Of a stretch of 8,849 nt of DNA, positions 1-5,804 are shown piece by piece. Every line of letters begins with the position of its first letter. Position 1 is the stretch's first letter. Source of the stretch: Halococcaceae archaeon (lineage in GTDB: Archaea > Halobacteriota > Halobacteria > Halobacteriales > Halalkalicoccaceae); assembly GCA_007129135.1 (NCBI GenBank), contig SKWB01000076.1, forward strand, positions 1-8,849, written 5' to 3'. The notes beneath the pieces were generated by a model. That model had not been told where the DNA came from. It did not search any database and saw nothing but the letters and a program-made list of their open reading frames with translations. The position numbers were made by a program, and so were the translations under genes.

Positions 1-730
1 CAACCCGGCGAAGACCGGGAAGGCGGGCTCGAAACGCGAGTTCGAGCGCGTCTTCCACATGAAGCGGCCGGACTTCTCGGGCTTCGAGTACTCGACGATC
101 CTCTGTCTCGACAACCCGGACCGGGAGTTCCACCCGCAGGGGGCGTCCGTGATCCCCGGGAGCTTCGAGGTTCCGGAGCCGGATCCCGAACGCGAGGGCG
201 AGGTGATCGACCACGACCTCGAACTGGACGACGAGTGGTTCCGGGTCGAGGTGACCGACCACGACGTGCTCGACGAGGGTGTGGACATCACCGGCCACGA
301 GGTGGTCGTCTGCGTCGGGCGCGGGATCGGCGACGATCCAACGAAAGGGATCGAACTCGCGCTCGACCTCGTCGACCAGTTCGACGACGCGGCGCTCGGG
401 CTCACGAGGGGGGTCGTCACCGCCTCCTACCAGGTCGACGGCCACGTCGAACAGTACGTGAGTGAGGAGCGCCAGATCGGCGAGACGGGCGTCGTCGTCG
501 AACCGGAGCTCTACATCGCCGCCGGCGTCTCGGGGGCGGTCCAGCACAAGGTCGGGATGGACGAGTCCGAGACGATCGTCTCGATCAACACCGACGACGA
601 CGCGCGGATCAAGGACTTCTCCGACTACTACATCCAGGGCGACCTCTTCGAGTTGCTCCCGAGGCTGACCGAGGCGATGAAGACCGGGGAGATCGAGCTC
701 GCGGCCGCCCCCACGGGGGGTGACGACTGA
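1..730 (+). CDS. fixB: Electron transfer flavoprotein alpha subunit (FixB/EtfA), 5' truncated by window edge
   Basis: The frame is open from base 2 to the TGA at 728-730 (242 residues) and must begin before the window; the Met at base 59 is internal. The visible part covers the end of the N-terminal domain and the whole C-terminal FAD-binding domain. RPDFSG, a Cys, then HPQGASVIPGSFEVPEPD match the EtfA segment usually seen as RPAFGG...RPQMATVRPGVF, with a few extra residues between. Next come VGRGIG, the FAD-loop RQIGETG, LYIAAGVSGAVQHKVGM (the EtfA signature) and DYYIQGDLFELLPRLTEAM. The usual AINKD near the FAD is SINTD here. EtfA binds FAD and, with EtfB/FixA, passes electrons from acyl-CoA or other dehydrogenases, or NADH, to FixC. 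Being followed directly by fixC argues for the quinone-linked FixABCX type. Whether the complex bifurcates electrons cannot be judged without FixA. Identification is firm; the missing length is unknown. Confidence 0.93.
   Translation, partial: NPAKTGKAGSKREFERVFHMKRPDFSGFEYSTILCLDNPDREFHPQGASVIPGSFEVPEPDPEREGEVIDHDLELDDEWFRVEVTDHDVLDEGVDITGHEVVVCVGRGIGDDPTKGIELALDLVDQFDDAALGLTRGVVTASYQVDGHVEQYVSEERQIGETGVVVEPELYIAAGVSGAVQHKVGMDESETIVSINTDDDARIKDFSDYYIQGDLFELLPRLTEAMKTGEIELAAAPTGGDD
715..723 (+). promoter_or_regulatory. Shine-Dalgarno-like site for fixC
   Basis: GGGGGGTGA at the end of fixB differs by one base from GGAGGTGA, the stretch complementary to the archaeal 16S rRNA tail. It lies seven bases before the fixC ATG at 731. 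This supports that ATG as the start and suggests internal reinitiation within the operon transcript. Confidence 0.5.
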
Positions 731-2473
731 ATGGCGAGTGCGGAACGCGACCCCGAGGGCGCGGCCGCGGAGGCGGCCGAGCGGGGCGAGACGACCGATG
801 TCGGGAGCGGAACGGAGTACGAACACTACGAGGCGGTCGTCGTCGGCTGCGGGCCCGGCGGGGCGGCTGCGGCGGCGGCGCTCGCCCGCAACGGCGTCGA
901 GACGCTGGTGATCGAACGCGGCGTCGAGGCCGGCTCGAAGAACGTCTCGGGGGGGCTGCTCTACGCGGAGGAGTCCGCGCCGTACACGATCGATGGCCTC
1001 TTCCCCGGCTTCAGGGAGGAGGCCGCCGAACGCCCGATCACGGAGTACTACATCCACAACGTCGCCGGCGAGAAGGTGGCGACGTTCGACATCACCGACC
1101 TCCACGAGCACGACACGGAGTGGTCGGACGCGGTCCTCAGGCGGAAGATGGACGCCTGGCTCGAAGCGCAGGTCCACGAGATGACCCGCGAGACGGGCGG
1201 CGGCGTGTTGAGCGGGGTCCGGGCGAACGGCCTGCTGCGGGAGGAGGGCGAGATCGTCGGCGTCACGTTCGACGAACTCGATCCCGTGACGGCGGATCTG
1301 ATCGTCGCCGCCGACGGCGTCAACTCCGAACTCGCCCGCGAGGCGGGTCTGATGGACTGGGAGGACCCGGCGGACTGGTTCCAGGGCGTGAAGGCCGTCG
1401 TCGAGATGGACCCAGCGACCGTCGACGAGCGGTTCGACGTCGGCGAGGGCGAGGGCGTCGCCCACCTCGTCTCGGGCGACCTCTTCTCCGGCGTGCGCGG
1501 GGGCGGGTTCGTCTACACGAACCAGGCGTCGCTCTCGATCGGGACGGTCTTTCACCTCGACAGCCTCGCCGCCGAGCGCGCCGAACCACACGAGCTGCTC
1601 GACGCGCTGCTCACCCACCCGCTGCTCGACCAGTGGTTCCAGGGCGAGTACGACGAGCGGGAGTACTCGGCGAAGCTGGTGCCCGACTCGAAGAAGGTCG
1701 CCCATCCCGAACCCCATCGTGACAGGCTCGTGGCGGTCGGCGACGCCGCCGGCCAGATGCAGGCCCAGGGGCCGATCATCAAGGGGATGAACCACGCGGT
1801 GACCGCGGGCGCGCTCGCGGCGGAGGCGTTCGTCGAGGCGCGCACGCGCGGCGAGCCACACGCTGCTGGCGAGTATTACTCGGAGAAGCTCCGCGACGAG
1901 GGCGTGATGGCGAAGCTCCGGCCGAGAGGCTACCGCGCGGCGGCGGCCGTCGGCGAGCGTGGGCCTGCGGAACGGGCCGCCGACCGCGTCGTCGCCTCCC
2001 GGGTGGGTCGGAAGGCGCTCTCGACGATCGGCGGCCGGCTCGAACGCCTCTACAGTTCGCCGAGGCTGTCGGCGGTCGTCCCGGACACGCAGACGCCGTA
2101 CGTGACGATGCCGACGGTGATCGCCGAGGAGATTGGCGAACCGGTCTCCGCGGAGCACGAGGTCGAGCCGCCGTCGCTCGAGGAGCGCATCGGCGACCTG
2201 ACCTACGACACCGACATCGGCAACCCCCATATCGAACTGCTCGACAACTCCTGGGAGGCCAGCGGGACCGCAGTGACCGCCTGCCCGGTGAGCGCGATGG
2301 AGTTCGGCGGGGGCTGCTACCGCGAGGAGCGGGTCCAGACGAACGGGAGCGAGGAGCGACTGGTGAGCCTCGACACCCAGCCCTGCGTCGAGTGTGGCAC
2401 CTGCGCCGTGATCGCCGACACCCACTGGGAACACCCCCGCGGGGCGAAGGGCGTGGAGTTCAAGCAGGGCTGA
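731..2473 (+). CDS. fixC: ETF:quinone oxidoreductase FixC fused to FixX-like 4Fe-4S ferredoxin
   Basis: This 580-residue protein joins two normally separate subunits. Residues 1-33 are an Ala/Glu-rich leader. Residues 34-450 are the FixC flavoprotein: the FAD-binding GCGPGG at 39-44, acidic E62 after the second strand, SGGLLY at 73-78, ADGVNS at 195-200 and VGDAAG at 337-341. From about 482 to the end it follows FixX: ERIGDLTYDTDIGNPHIEL, CPVS (C518), CVECGTC (C552, C555, C558) and a terminal HWEHPRGAKGVEF. The four cysteines in the FixX pattern should hold one 4Fe-4S cluster; C529 is extra. The enzyme takes electrons from the FixAB flavoprotein and reduces membrane quinone, probably menaquinone, at the inner membrane face. 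Separate FixC (about 430 residues) plus FixX (about 95) explain most of the length. The ATG follows the fixB stop with no gap. Confidence 0.92.
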   Translation: MASAERDPEGAAAEAAERGETTDVGSGTEYEHYEAVVVGCGPGGAAAAAALARNGVETLVIERGVEAGSKNVSGGLLYAEESAPYTIDGLFPGFREEAAERPITEYYIHNVAGEKVATFDITDLHEHDTEWSDAVLRRKMDAWLEAQVHEMTRETGGGVLSGVRANGLLREEGEIVGVTFDELDPVTADLIVAADGVNSELAREAGLMDWEDPADWFQGVKAVVEMDPATVDERFDVGEGEGVAHLVSGDLFSGVRGGGFVYTNQASLSIGTVFHLDSLAAERAEPHELLDALLTHPLLDQWFQGEYDEREYSAKLVPDSKKVAHPEPHRDRLVAVGDAAGQMQAQGPIIKGMNHAVTAGALAAEAFVEARTRGEPHAAGEYYSEKLRDEGVMAKLRPRGYRAAAAVGERGPAERAADRVVASRVGRKALSTIGGRLERLYSSPRLSAVVPDTQTPYVTMPTVIAEEIGEPVSAEHEVEPPSLEERIGDLTYDTDIGNPHIELLDNSWEASGTAVTACPVSAMEFGGGCYREERVQTNGSEERLVSLDTQPCVECGTCAVIADTHWEHPRGAKGVEFKQG

Positions 2474-2841
2474 TGGAGGAGTGGGTCGCCCGGGAGGTGG
2501 AGGCCCTCGCCTCGAGGGCCGAGGCGGACCGGGAGGCGTTCGTGCCGCCCGAGGAACCACCGGCGGTGGGAAAGGCGCTCACCTACCTGCGCGAGGGAGC
2601 GGGCCAGGCGATCTGGCTCTACGTCGAGGGCCGAACCGGCGGACGGTACACCGAGTTCTCCCCGGAGGCGTTCTCCCGGCTCGAGGACGCGATGAACGAG
2701 TGGTTCTCGCTCTACACCGCCTGTTACGGGGTCGAGACCGACCCGGACGTATCGATCCGGACCGCCGCGGAGGCGCTGATCGAGACGGAGAACGTCCACG
2801 ACACGGCGCGGATCCTCACGGGCGTTCCGGAGCGCGCCTGA
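2473..2841 (+). CDS. Uncharacterised acidic helical protein, last gene of the fix operon
   Basis: I do not recognise this 122-residue protein. The start chosen is the ATG overlapping the fixCX stop by one base (TGATG), giving MEEWVAREVEALASRAE. A longer in-frame start at 2392 would lie inside the FixX cysteine region and add an Arg/Pro-rich shadow peptide. It is Glu/Ala-rich and looks mostly alpha-helical, with two parts joined by a glycine-rich turn: residues about 1-55, then from 56 GRTGGRYTEFSPEAFSRLED and NEWFSLYTACYGVE. There is one Cys, no signal peptide, no membrane segment and no cofactor motif. Acidic composition and coupling to fixCX suggest a soluble cytoplasmic protein made with the flavoprotein complex. 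An accessory or assembly role is only a guess from position. After it come 75 bases before the next gene, with its own promoter, so the operon appears to end here. Confidence 0.8.
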   Translation: MEEWVAREVEALASRAEADREAFVPPEEPPAVGKALTYLREGAGQAIWLYVEGRTGGRYTEFSPEAFSRLEDAMNEWFSLYTACYGVETDPDVSIRTAAEALIETENVHDTARILTGVPERA

Positions 2842-2864
2842 AGGGAGCGATGCGACCCGGGGCT

Positions 2865-2874
2865 CGCTCGAGCG
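2865..2874. repeat. 10-bp perfect palindrome upstream of the wHTH-GNAT gene
   Basis: CGCTCGAGCG reads identically on both strands. It lies about 12 bases before the TATA-like element of the next gene and 30 bases after the end of the fix operon. It could be an operator or part of a terminator stem. In GC-rich DNA a palindrome this short may also be chance. Confidence 0.3.
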
Positions 2875-2878
2875 GTGT

Positions 2879-2894
2879 CGAAAACGATTAAGTA
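2879..2894 (+). promoter_or_regulatory. Archaeal promoter (BRE/TATA) for the wHTH-GNAT gene
   Basis: CGAAAACGATTAAGTA stands out as AT-rich in a GC-rich setting. CGAAAA fits a purine-rich BRE and ATTAAGTA (2887-2894) a TATA-like box. Its centre is about 27 bases before the ATG at 2917, so transcription would begin at or very near the start codon. This gives a leaderless mRNA, as is common in haloarchaea. Confidence 0.55.
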
Positions 2895-2916
2895 CGGTGG
2901 TATGGTATAGCACTCC

Positions 2917-3654
2917 ATGTCCGGACGAGAGAGTCTCCGCTTCGGCCACGAGGACAGGCGACGGATCTACCAGTACGTCGAGCGCCGGGGATCGGCGACG
3001 CTCGGCGAGCTCGAACGGGAGCTCCGGATCGACCCGGGTGGGCTGCGCCACCACGTCGCGATCCTGAAGCGTGACGGCCGGATCGAGGCCGACGAGAGCG
3101 GGAGCTACCGGGTCTCGCTCGACGGCGGTGAACGCGAGGAACACCGGTCCGAGGACGTCGAGTTCGCGATCCGGCCCGCCCGCCAGGAGGACCTCGCGGG
3201 GATCGTCGGCGCGATCCGGCAGGTCGCGGAGGCGGGGACCTACATCGTCGCGGAGACGGTCGCCGACGAGATCGACCACCAGGACGCCCTGCTCAGACAC
3301 AACGAGATCGAGTCGCGGATGTTCTTCGTCGCGACCGTCGGCGAGGAGGTCGTCGGCTGGGTCCACATCCACGGCTCGGAGCTCGAGAAGCTGAGCCACA
3401 CCGCCGAGCTCACCGTCGGCGTCATCGACGAGTACAGGGGCGACGGGATCGGCAGCCACCTGCTCAACCGGGGGCTGGAGTGGGCCGGCTCGCAGGGCTA
3501 CGAGCGGGTCTACCAGAGCGTTCCGGCGACGAACGAGGAGGCGATCGCGTTCCTCGAAGAGCAGGGCTGGGAGACCGAGGCGGTCCGAGAGGACCACTAC
3601 AAGATCAACGGCCACTACGCCGACGAGGTGATGATGGCGATCCGGCTACCCTGA
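2917..3654 (+). CDS. Winged-helix DNA-binding domain fused to GNAT N-acetyltransferase
   Basis: This 245-residue protein has two domains. Residues about 8-68 form an ArsR-like winged helix: HEDRRRIYQYVERRG, then ATLGELERELRIDPGGLRHH as the helix-turn-helix, HVAILKRDGRIE, and a wing ending in YRVSL. A charged linker (69-80) leads to a GNAT domain from about 82 (FAIRPARQEDLAGIVGAIR). Motif A is at 163-190 with acetyl-CoA-binding R174-G-D-G177-I-G179. Motif B carries NEEAIAFLEEQGWE (206-219), and the protein ends in an unusual segment, DHYKINGHYADEVMMAIRL. GNAT enzymes move acetyl from acetyl-CoA to an amine. The attached DNA-binding domain suggests either a regulator sensing acetyl-CoA or substrate, or an acetyltransferase recruited to DNA. 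The substrate cannot be told from sequence. It is transcribed on its own, leaderless. Confidence 0.88.
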   Translation: MSGRESLRFGHEDRRRIYQYVERRGSATLGELERELRIDPGGLRHHVAILKRDGRIEADESGSYRVSLDGGEREEHRSEDVEFAIRPARQEDLAGIVGAIRQVAEAGTYIVAETVADEIDHQDALLRHNEIESRMFFVATVGEEVVGWVHIHGSELEKLSHTAELTVGVIDEYRGDGIGSHLLNRGLEWAGSQGYERVYQSVPATNEEAIAFLEEQGWETEAVREDHYKINGHYADEVMMAIRLP

Positions 3655-3713
3655 TCGTCGGCTCGCGTTCGGTAGTCGGCCGTTCGCCACGTTACTGTCG
3701 CCGTTCCGATCGG

Positions 3714-4313
3714 TTAGTCGTCGACCGACCGGTCACCATCGGATCGCCGCCGACGGACGAACCCGTATCCCTCACGAGCGACCGGCATGCCGTCGTAGAT
3801 CCACAGCAGCGTGGCCACGAGCACCATCCCGACCAGACCGAAGACGTAGGCCGACGGCTCCGGGTCGAGGACCGCTCGCACGTACGGGACGACGTTCTCG
3901 AGGAACTCGGCACGAAAGCCCTCGCCGGGGCTTCCCTGGGTGGACCTGAGCGGCCAGAGCAGCCGCTCGATCTTCAGTTCGCCACCCCGGAGATAGCCCG
4001 GGATCACGTCCGCCGGGAGGTGGAGCAGATAGCCGATCCCGAACGCCAGGCCGAGCCCCGGTTGGTTTCGGCGAGCCGCGAGCGCGACGACGGCGACCGA
4101 GAGCGGGATCGCGAAGAGGACCGAGTGACCGAGAGCGTAGCCGCTTCCGAAGAGCCCGAACTCCCACGAGAGCGGCTTGTCGATCACGTCCGGCAGTATC
4201 GACGCGGACACGACGACGAGCGTCTCGCTCGCGGTCGGCGAGTCGTGGTAGACGAGATGGACGATCACCGAGTAGGCGAGGTACCCGACGATCGCGTGTT
4301 CCCAGGGCATCAT
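3714..4313 (-). CDS. Small multi-pass membrane protein, DUF457/YdjM-like metal-dependent hydrolase family
   Basis: Read from the ATG at 4313 (another in-frame ATG follows directly at 4310), the protein has 199 residues. An open extension to 4454 would add an unlike, soluble-looking leader across the promoter region, so I reject it. The pattern fits the DUF457/YdjM family: H6 in the first helix (PWEHAIVGYLAY), LPDVIDKP with D42 and D45, GHS with H63, and HLPADVIPGYLRG with H98 and D102. These His/Asp residues probably bind a metal. Hydrophobic stretches at about 8-22, 31-41, 62-80, 86-99 and 154-173 indicate four or five membrane passes. The C terminus is charged (RRRRSDGDRSVDD). Family annotation as hydrolase is by homology only and the substrate is unknown. 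It is convergent with the GNAT gene (59 bases between stops) and divergent from the alkyltransferase gene. Confidence 0.8.
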   Translation of the reverse strand: MMPWEHAIVGYLAYSVIVHLVYHDSPTASETLVVVSASILPDVIDKPLSWEFGLFGSGYALGHSVLFAIPLSVAVVALAARRNQPGLGLAFGIGYLLHLPADVIPGYLRGGELKIERLLWPLRSTQGSPGEGFRAEFLENVVPYVRAVLDPEPSAYVFGLVGMVLVATLLWIYDGMPVAREGYGFVRRRRSDGDRSVDD

Positions 4314-4346
4314 TTCGTAGCTAGCCGGGGTAACAACACTCCGAGC

Positions 4347-4356
4347 GCTATAAGCC
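4347..4356 (-). promoter_or_regulatory. TATA-like promoter for the membrane protein gene (minus strand)
   Basis: On the minus strand the sequence reads GAGGCTTATAGCG, an archaeal TATA-like box with a purine-rich BRE side. It lies about 35-40 bases before the ATG at 4313, leaving a leader of roughly ten bases. Its position argues against the longer open frame that starts further upstream at 4454. Confidence 0.5.
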
Positions 4357-4370
4357 TCGCTTTCCGAGCC

Positions 4371-4429
4371 TACGTAGTCGATCCCGACGAGGGTCGCAGG
4401 ACGGGATCGCCACCCGAGAGGCGTACGTA
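4371..4429. repeat. Paired TACGTA sites and an 8-bp inverted repeat in a divergent intergenic region
   Basis: TACGTA occurs at 4371-4376 and 4424-4429. Between them lies the perfect inverted repeat CGATCCCG (4379-4386) and CGGGATCG (4402-4409) with a 15-base spacer. A related CACGTAG follows at 4432-4438. The cluster sits between the divergent starts of the membrane protein and alkyltransferase genes, where a shared operator would lie. No binding protein is known to me. Confidence 0.35.
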
Positions 4430-4434
4430 TACAC
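4424..4434 (+). promoter_or_regulatory. Possible TATA element for the alkyltransferase gene
   Basis: TACGTATACAC is the most AT-rich stretch before the ATG at 4463, centred about 33 bases upstream. It would give a leader of only a few bases. It overlaps one of the TACGTA sites, so a repressor there could block the promoter. The match to a TATA box is weak. Confidence 0.35.
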
Positions 4435-4462
4435 GTAGCGTGCGTCGGATCCACAAGCGAGG

Positions 4463-4891
4463 ATGCGAGTCGAGTGCTTCGGAACGACGGTCGGAATCGA
4501 CGAGTCCGCGCTCCGGGAATCGGCCGAGGAGATCCGACGGCAGGTCGCGGAGTACGAACGCGGCGAGCGTCGGACGTTCGACCTGACCGTCGGGTTCCCG
4601 GACGGTCTCACCGGCAGGGTGATGCGAGCGATGGCGGAGATCCCCTACGGCGAGACGCGAACCTACGGCGAGCTGGCCGCGGATCTCGGCACGAGTCCGG
4701 TCGCCGTGGGGCAGGCCTGTGGGCGGAACCCCGTCCCGGTCGTGATCCCGTGTCACCGCGTCGTCGGGAGCGACGGCTCGCTCCGGGGCTACTCCGCGGC
4801 GGACGGGGTAGCGACCAAGCGGCGGCTGCTCGACCACGAGGCGGCTGTCGCCGGCGCGGGACCGGTCCAAACACCGTTGCCGACGGAGTGA
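4463..4891 (+). CDS. ogt: Methylated-DNA--[protein]-cysteine S-methyltransferase (O6-alkylguanine DNA alkyltransferase)
   Basis: This 142-residue suicide DNA-repair protein takes the alkyl group from O6-alkylguanine onto its own cysteine. The alkyltransferase core spans about 45-128: GRVMRAMAEIPYGETRTYGE leads into the helix-turn-helix LAADLGTSPVAVGQACG, then GRNPVPVVIPCHRV with acceptor C97 in PCHRV (96-100). Further on are GSDGSLRGYS (Y110), K119 and LLDHE (E126), matching the conserved Tyr, Lys and Glu around the active site. The N-terminal domain of about 40 residues is short, and no Ada-type metal-binding domain is present, so this is the stand-alone Ogt/MGMT form. The ATG at 4463 fits the expected N terminus. 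It probably forms a single-gene unit, with a hairpin and T-rich stretch after it. Choice between the symbols ogt and mgt is convention only. Confidence 0.95.
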   Translation: MRVECFGTTVGIDESALRESAEEIRRQVAEYERGERRTFDLTVGFPDGLTGRVMRAMAEIPYGETRTYGELAADLGTSPVAVGQACGRNPVPVVIPCHRVVGSDGSLRGYSAADGVATKRRLLDHEAAVAGAGPVQTPLPTE

Positions 4892-4945
4892 GCCGCAGAC
4901 CACTCGTTCCCGACACCGCCCCCCATCCGGATCGTGATCGCTACG

Positions 4946-5003
4946 TGCTGCTGCCGACTGATACGGAGGTAGCAGTAGTGTCTCGGAGTAAGAACTTTTG
5001 TTT
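4946..5003 (+). terminator. Possible hairpin and T-rich terminator after the alkyltransferase gene
   Basis: TGCTGCTGCC (4946-4955) can pair with GGTAGCAGTA (4968-4977) as a 10-base RNA stem with two G-U pairs and a 12-base loop. About twenty bases later comes CTTTTGTTTT (4995-5004), the most T-rich run nearby. T-rich tracts end transcription in archaea. The distance from stem to tract is long and the tract also overlaps the next promoter, so this is tentative. Confidence 0.3.
4993..5001 (+). promoter_or_regulatory. AT-rich promoter region for the lipoprotein gene
   Basis: AACTTTTGT is centred about 26 bases before the ATG at 5023, the correct spacing for a TATA-like box giving a leaderless transcript. 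The surrounding 4990-5020 stretch is strikingly AT-rich against its neighbours. The box itself is not a close TATA match. Confidence 0.4.
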
Positions 5004-5022
5004 TCCAGAACATATCATTCGC

Positions 5023-5622
5023 ATGGCCCCGCGCACCCGCCGATCACTGCTCCTGTCGACCGGCGTGCTGGCGGTGGCGACCGCAGGCTGTGTCGACCGG
5101 GCGGTGACCACCTACGATCGGCTCGCCGGTCGAACGCTCGACGGCCCGCACCGGGTCGATTTCGAGGAGACCGAGAGGCGGGCACCGGACGACGCCGCGG
5201 TCTCGCTCACGTTCGAGGTCCACGATACGCTGATCACAGCGGACGATCCCGCCAGGCTCTCGGTCACCGTCGAGAACGACGGCGACCGAACTGTGAGGCT
5301 CGGCTCGTTCCGGCCGTGGCCGTTCGGCGTCGTCGAGATACGGCCAGCCGACGACGGCGAGGGCGTCACGCTGTGGACCGAGAGCTACCGCGAGAGCGAC
5401 GCGGTTCGGACACGCGGCAGGCACGTCCGGAGCGCATCGGACCTGCAGGTGGCGGAGGACCTCCCCGCCAGCGGGTCGGTCACCGAGGAGTACGGCCTCT
5501 ATACGGACTCCCGACACCTCGAGGCGGGTAGCTACGAGACGTCCGTCTCCACCGCGGTCGATCGAGGGGACGTCGAGGGACGCCATCGGATCGACATCGA
5601 GGTCACCGTCGAACCGGAGTGA
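5023..5622 (+). CDS. Tat-exported lipoprotein, small beta-sandwich-like, function unknown
   Basis: Read from ATG 5023 this is 199 residues; the frame is open much further upstream but only as a shadow of the alkyltransferase gene. The N terminus is a clear export signal: twin arginines R6-R7 in TRRSLLLSTG, a short hydrophobic stretch, and a lipobox ATAGC with C23 as the predicted lipidated residue. This is the usual Tat-plus-lipobox arrangement of haloarchaea, placing the protein outside the membrane on a lipid anchor. The mature part begins with a linker (24-60), then alternating strand-like segments: SLTFEVHDTLI, ARLSVTVENDGDRTVRLG, VVEIRPADDGEGVTLW, and a terminal HRIDIEVTVEPE. This resembles an Ig-like or BsuPI-like fold with the common motif of an 'N-D-G-D-R-T-V' turn. 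No enzymatic motif is visible. Function is unknown. Confidence 0.85.
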   Translation: MAPRTRRSLLLSTGVLAVATAGCVDRAVTTYDRLAGRTLDGPHRVDFEETERRAPDDAAVSLTFEVHDTLITADDPARLSVTVENDGDRTVRLGSFRPWPFGVVEIRPADDGEGVTLWTESYRESDAVRTRGRHVRSASDLQVAEDLPASGSVTEEYGLYTDSRHLEAGSYETSVSTAVDRGDVEGRHRIDIEVTVEPE

Positions 5623-5678
5623 CGTTCCACATCAGTGGCTCAGAGGAGCTTTCGCGGTCGCCGTCGAACCCCACGGCT

Positions 5679-5804
5679 ATGGCATCGGTCGTCGACATCG
5701 CCTGCCCGTTCTGCGATCGGATCGAGGGCGTCCAGAAACGCGACCTCGACCGGTACTACTGCCCCGACTGCGAGCGCCCGTTCTCGCTCTCGGACCTAGT
5801 ATAG
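5679..5804 (+). CDS. 41-residue zinc-ribbon mini-protein
   Basis: The ATG at 5679 begins a 41-residue protein with two C-X2-C knuckles: C9-P-F-C12 and C28-P-D-C31, separated by 15 residues. The knuckles should bind one zinc ion. Short haloarchaeal proteins with paired C-P-x-C motifs form a recognised class of zinc-finger mini-proteins, several linked to stress or growth-state phenotypes. The role of this one is unknown. A GTG at 5619 in the same frame overlaps the lipoprotein stop (GTGA) and would add 20 Ser-rich residues. I prefer 5679 because it gives a compact domain, but coupled translation from 5619 is possible. There is no clear promoter in the 56 bases after the lipoprotein gene, so the two are probably co-transcribed. 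Its TAG stop directly abuts the stop of the convergent monooxygenase gene. Confidence 0.75.
   Translation: MASVVDIACPFCDRIEGVQKRDLDRYYCPDCERPFSLSDLV

Noticed and set aside
2317..3615. Long 432-residue open frame on the minus strand opposite the fix operon end and the GNAT gene
   Set aside because: It mirrors two well-supported plus-strand genes and is low-complexity (V/D/L/R-rich), as expected from GC-rich antisense frames. It crosses an intergenic promoter and has no family motif.
4314..4454. 47-residue N-terminal extension of the membrane protein
   Set aside because: It would cross the TATA-like box and is unlike the family N terminus, which begins right at the PWEHAIVGY segment.
3480..4586. 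368-residue plus-strand frame spanning the GNAT end, the membrane protein and the alkyltransferase start
   Set aside because: It runs antisense through a gene with clear membrane segments and His/Asp motifs, and its sequence is Arg/Asp-rich without structure.
4474..5022. Upstream extension of the lipoprotein frame
   Set aside because: The extra residues are an out-of-frame reading of the alkyltransferase gene. The Tat signal and lipobox place the true start at 5023.
4892..5022. Possible small RNA gene in the 131-base space
   Set aside because: Only one modest hairpin is visible, better explained as a terminator; there is no independent promoter for an RNA and no tRNA-like fold.
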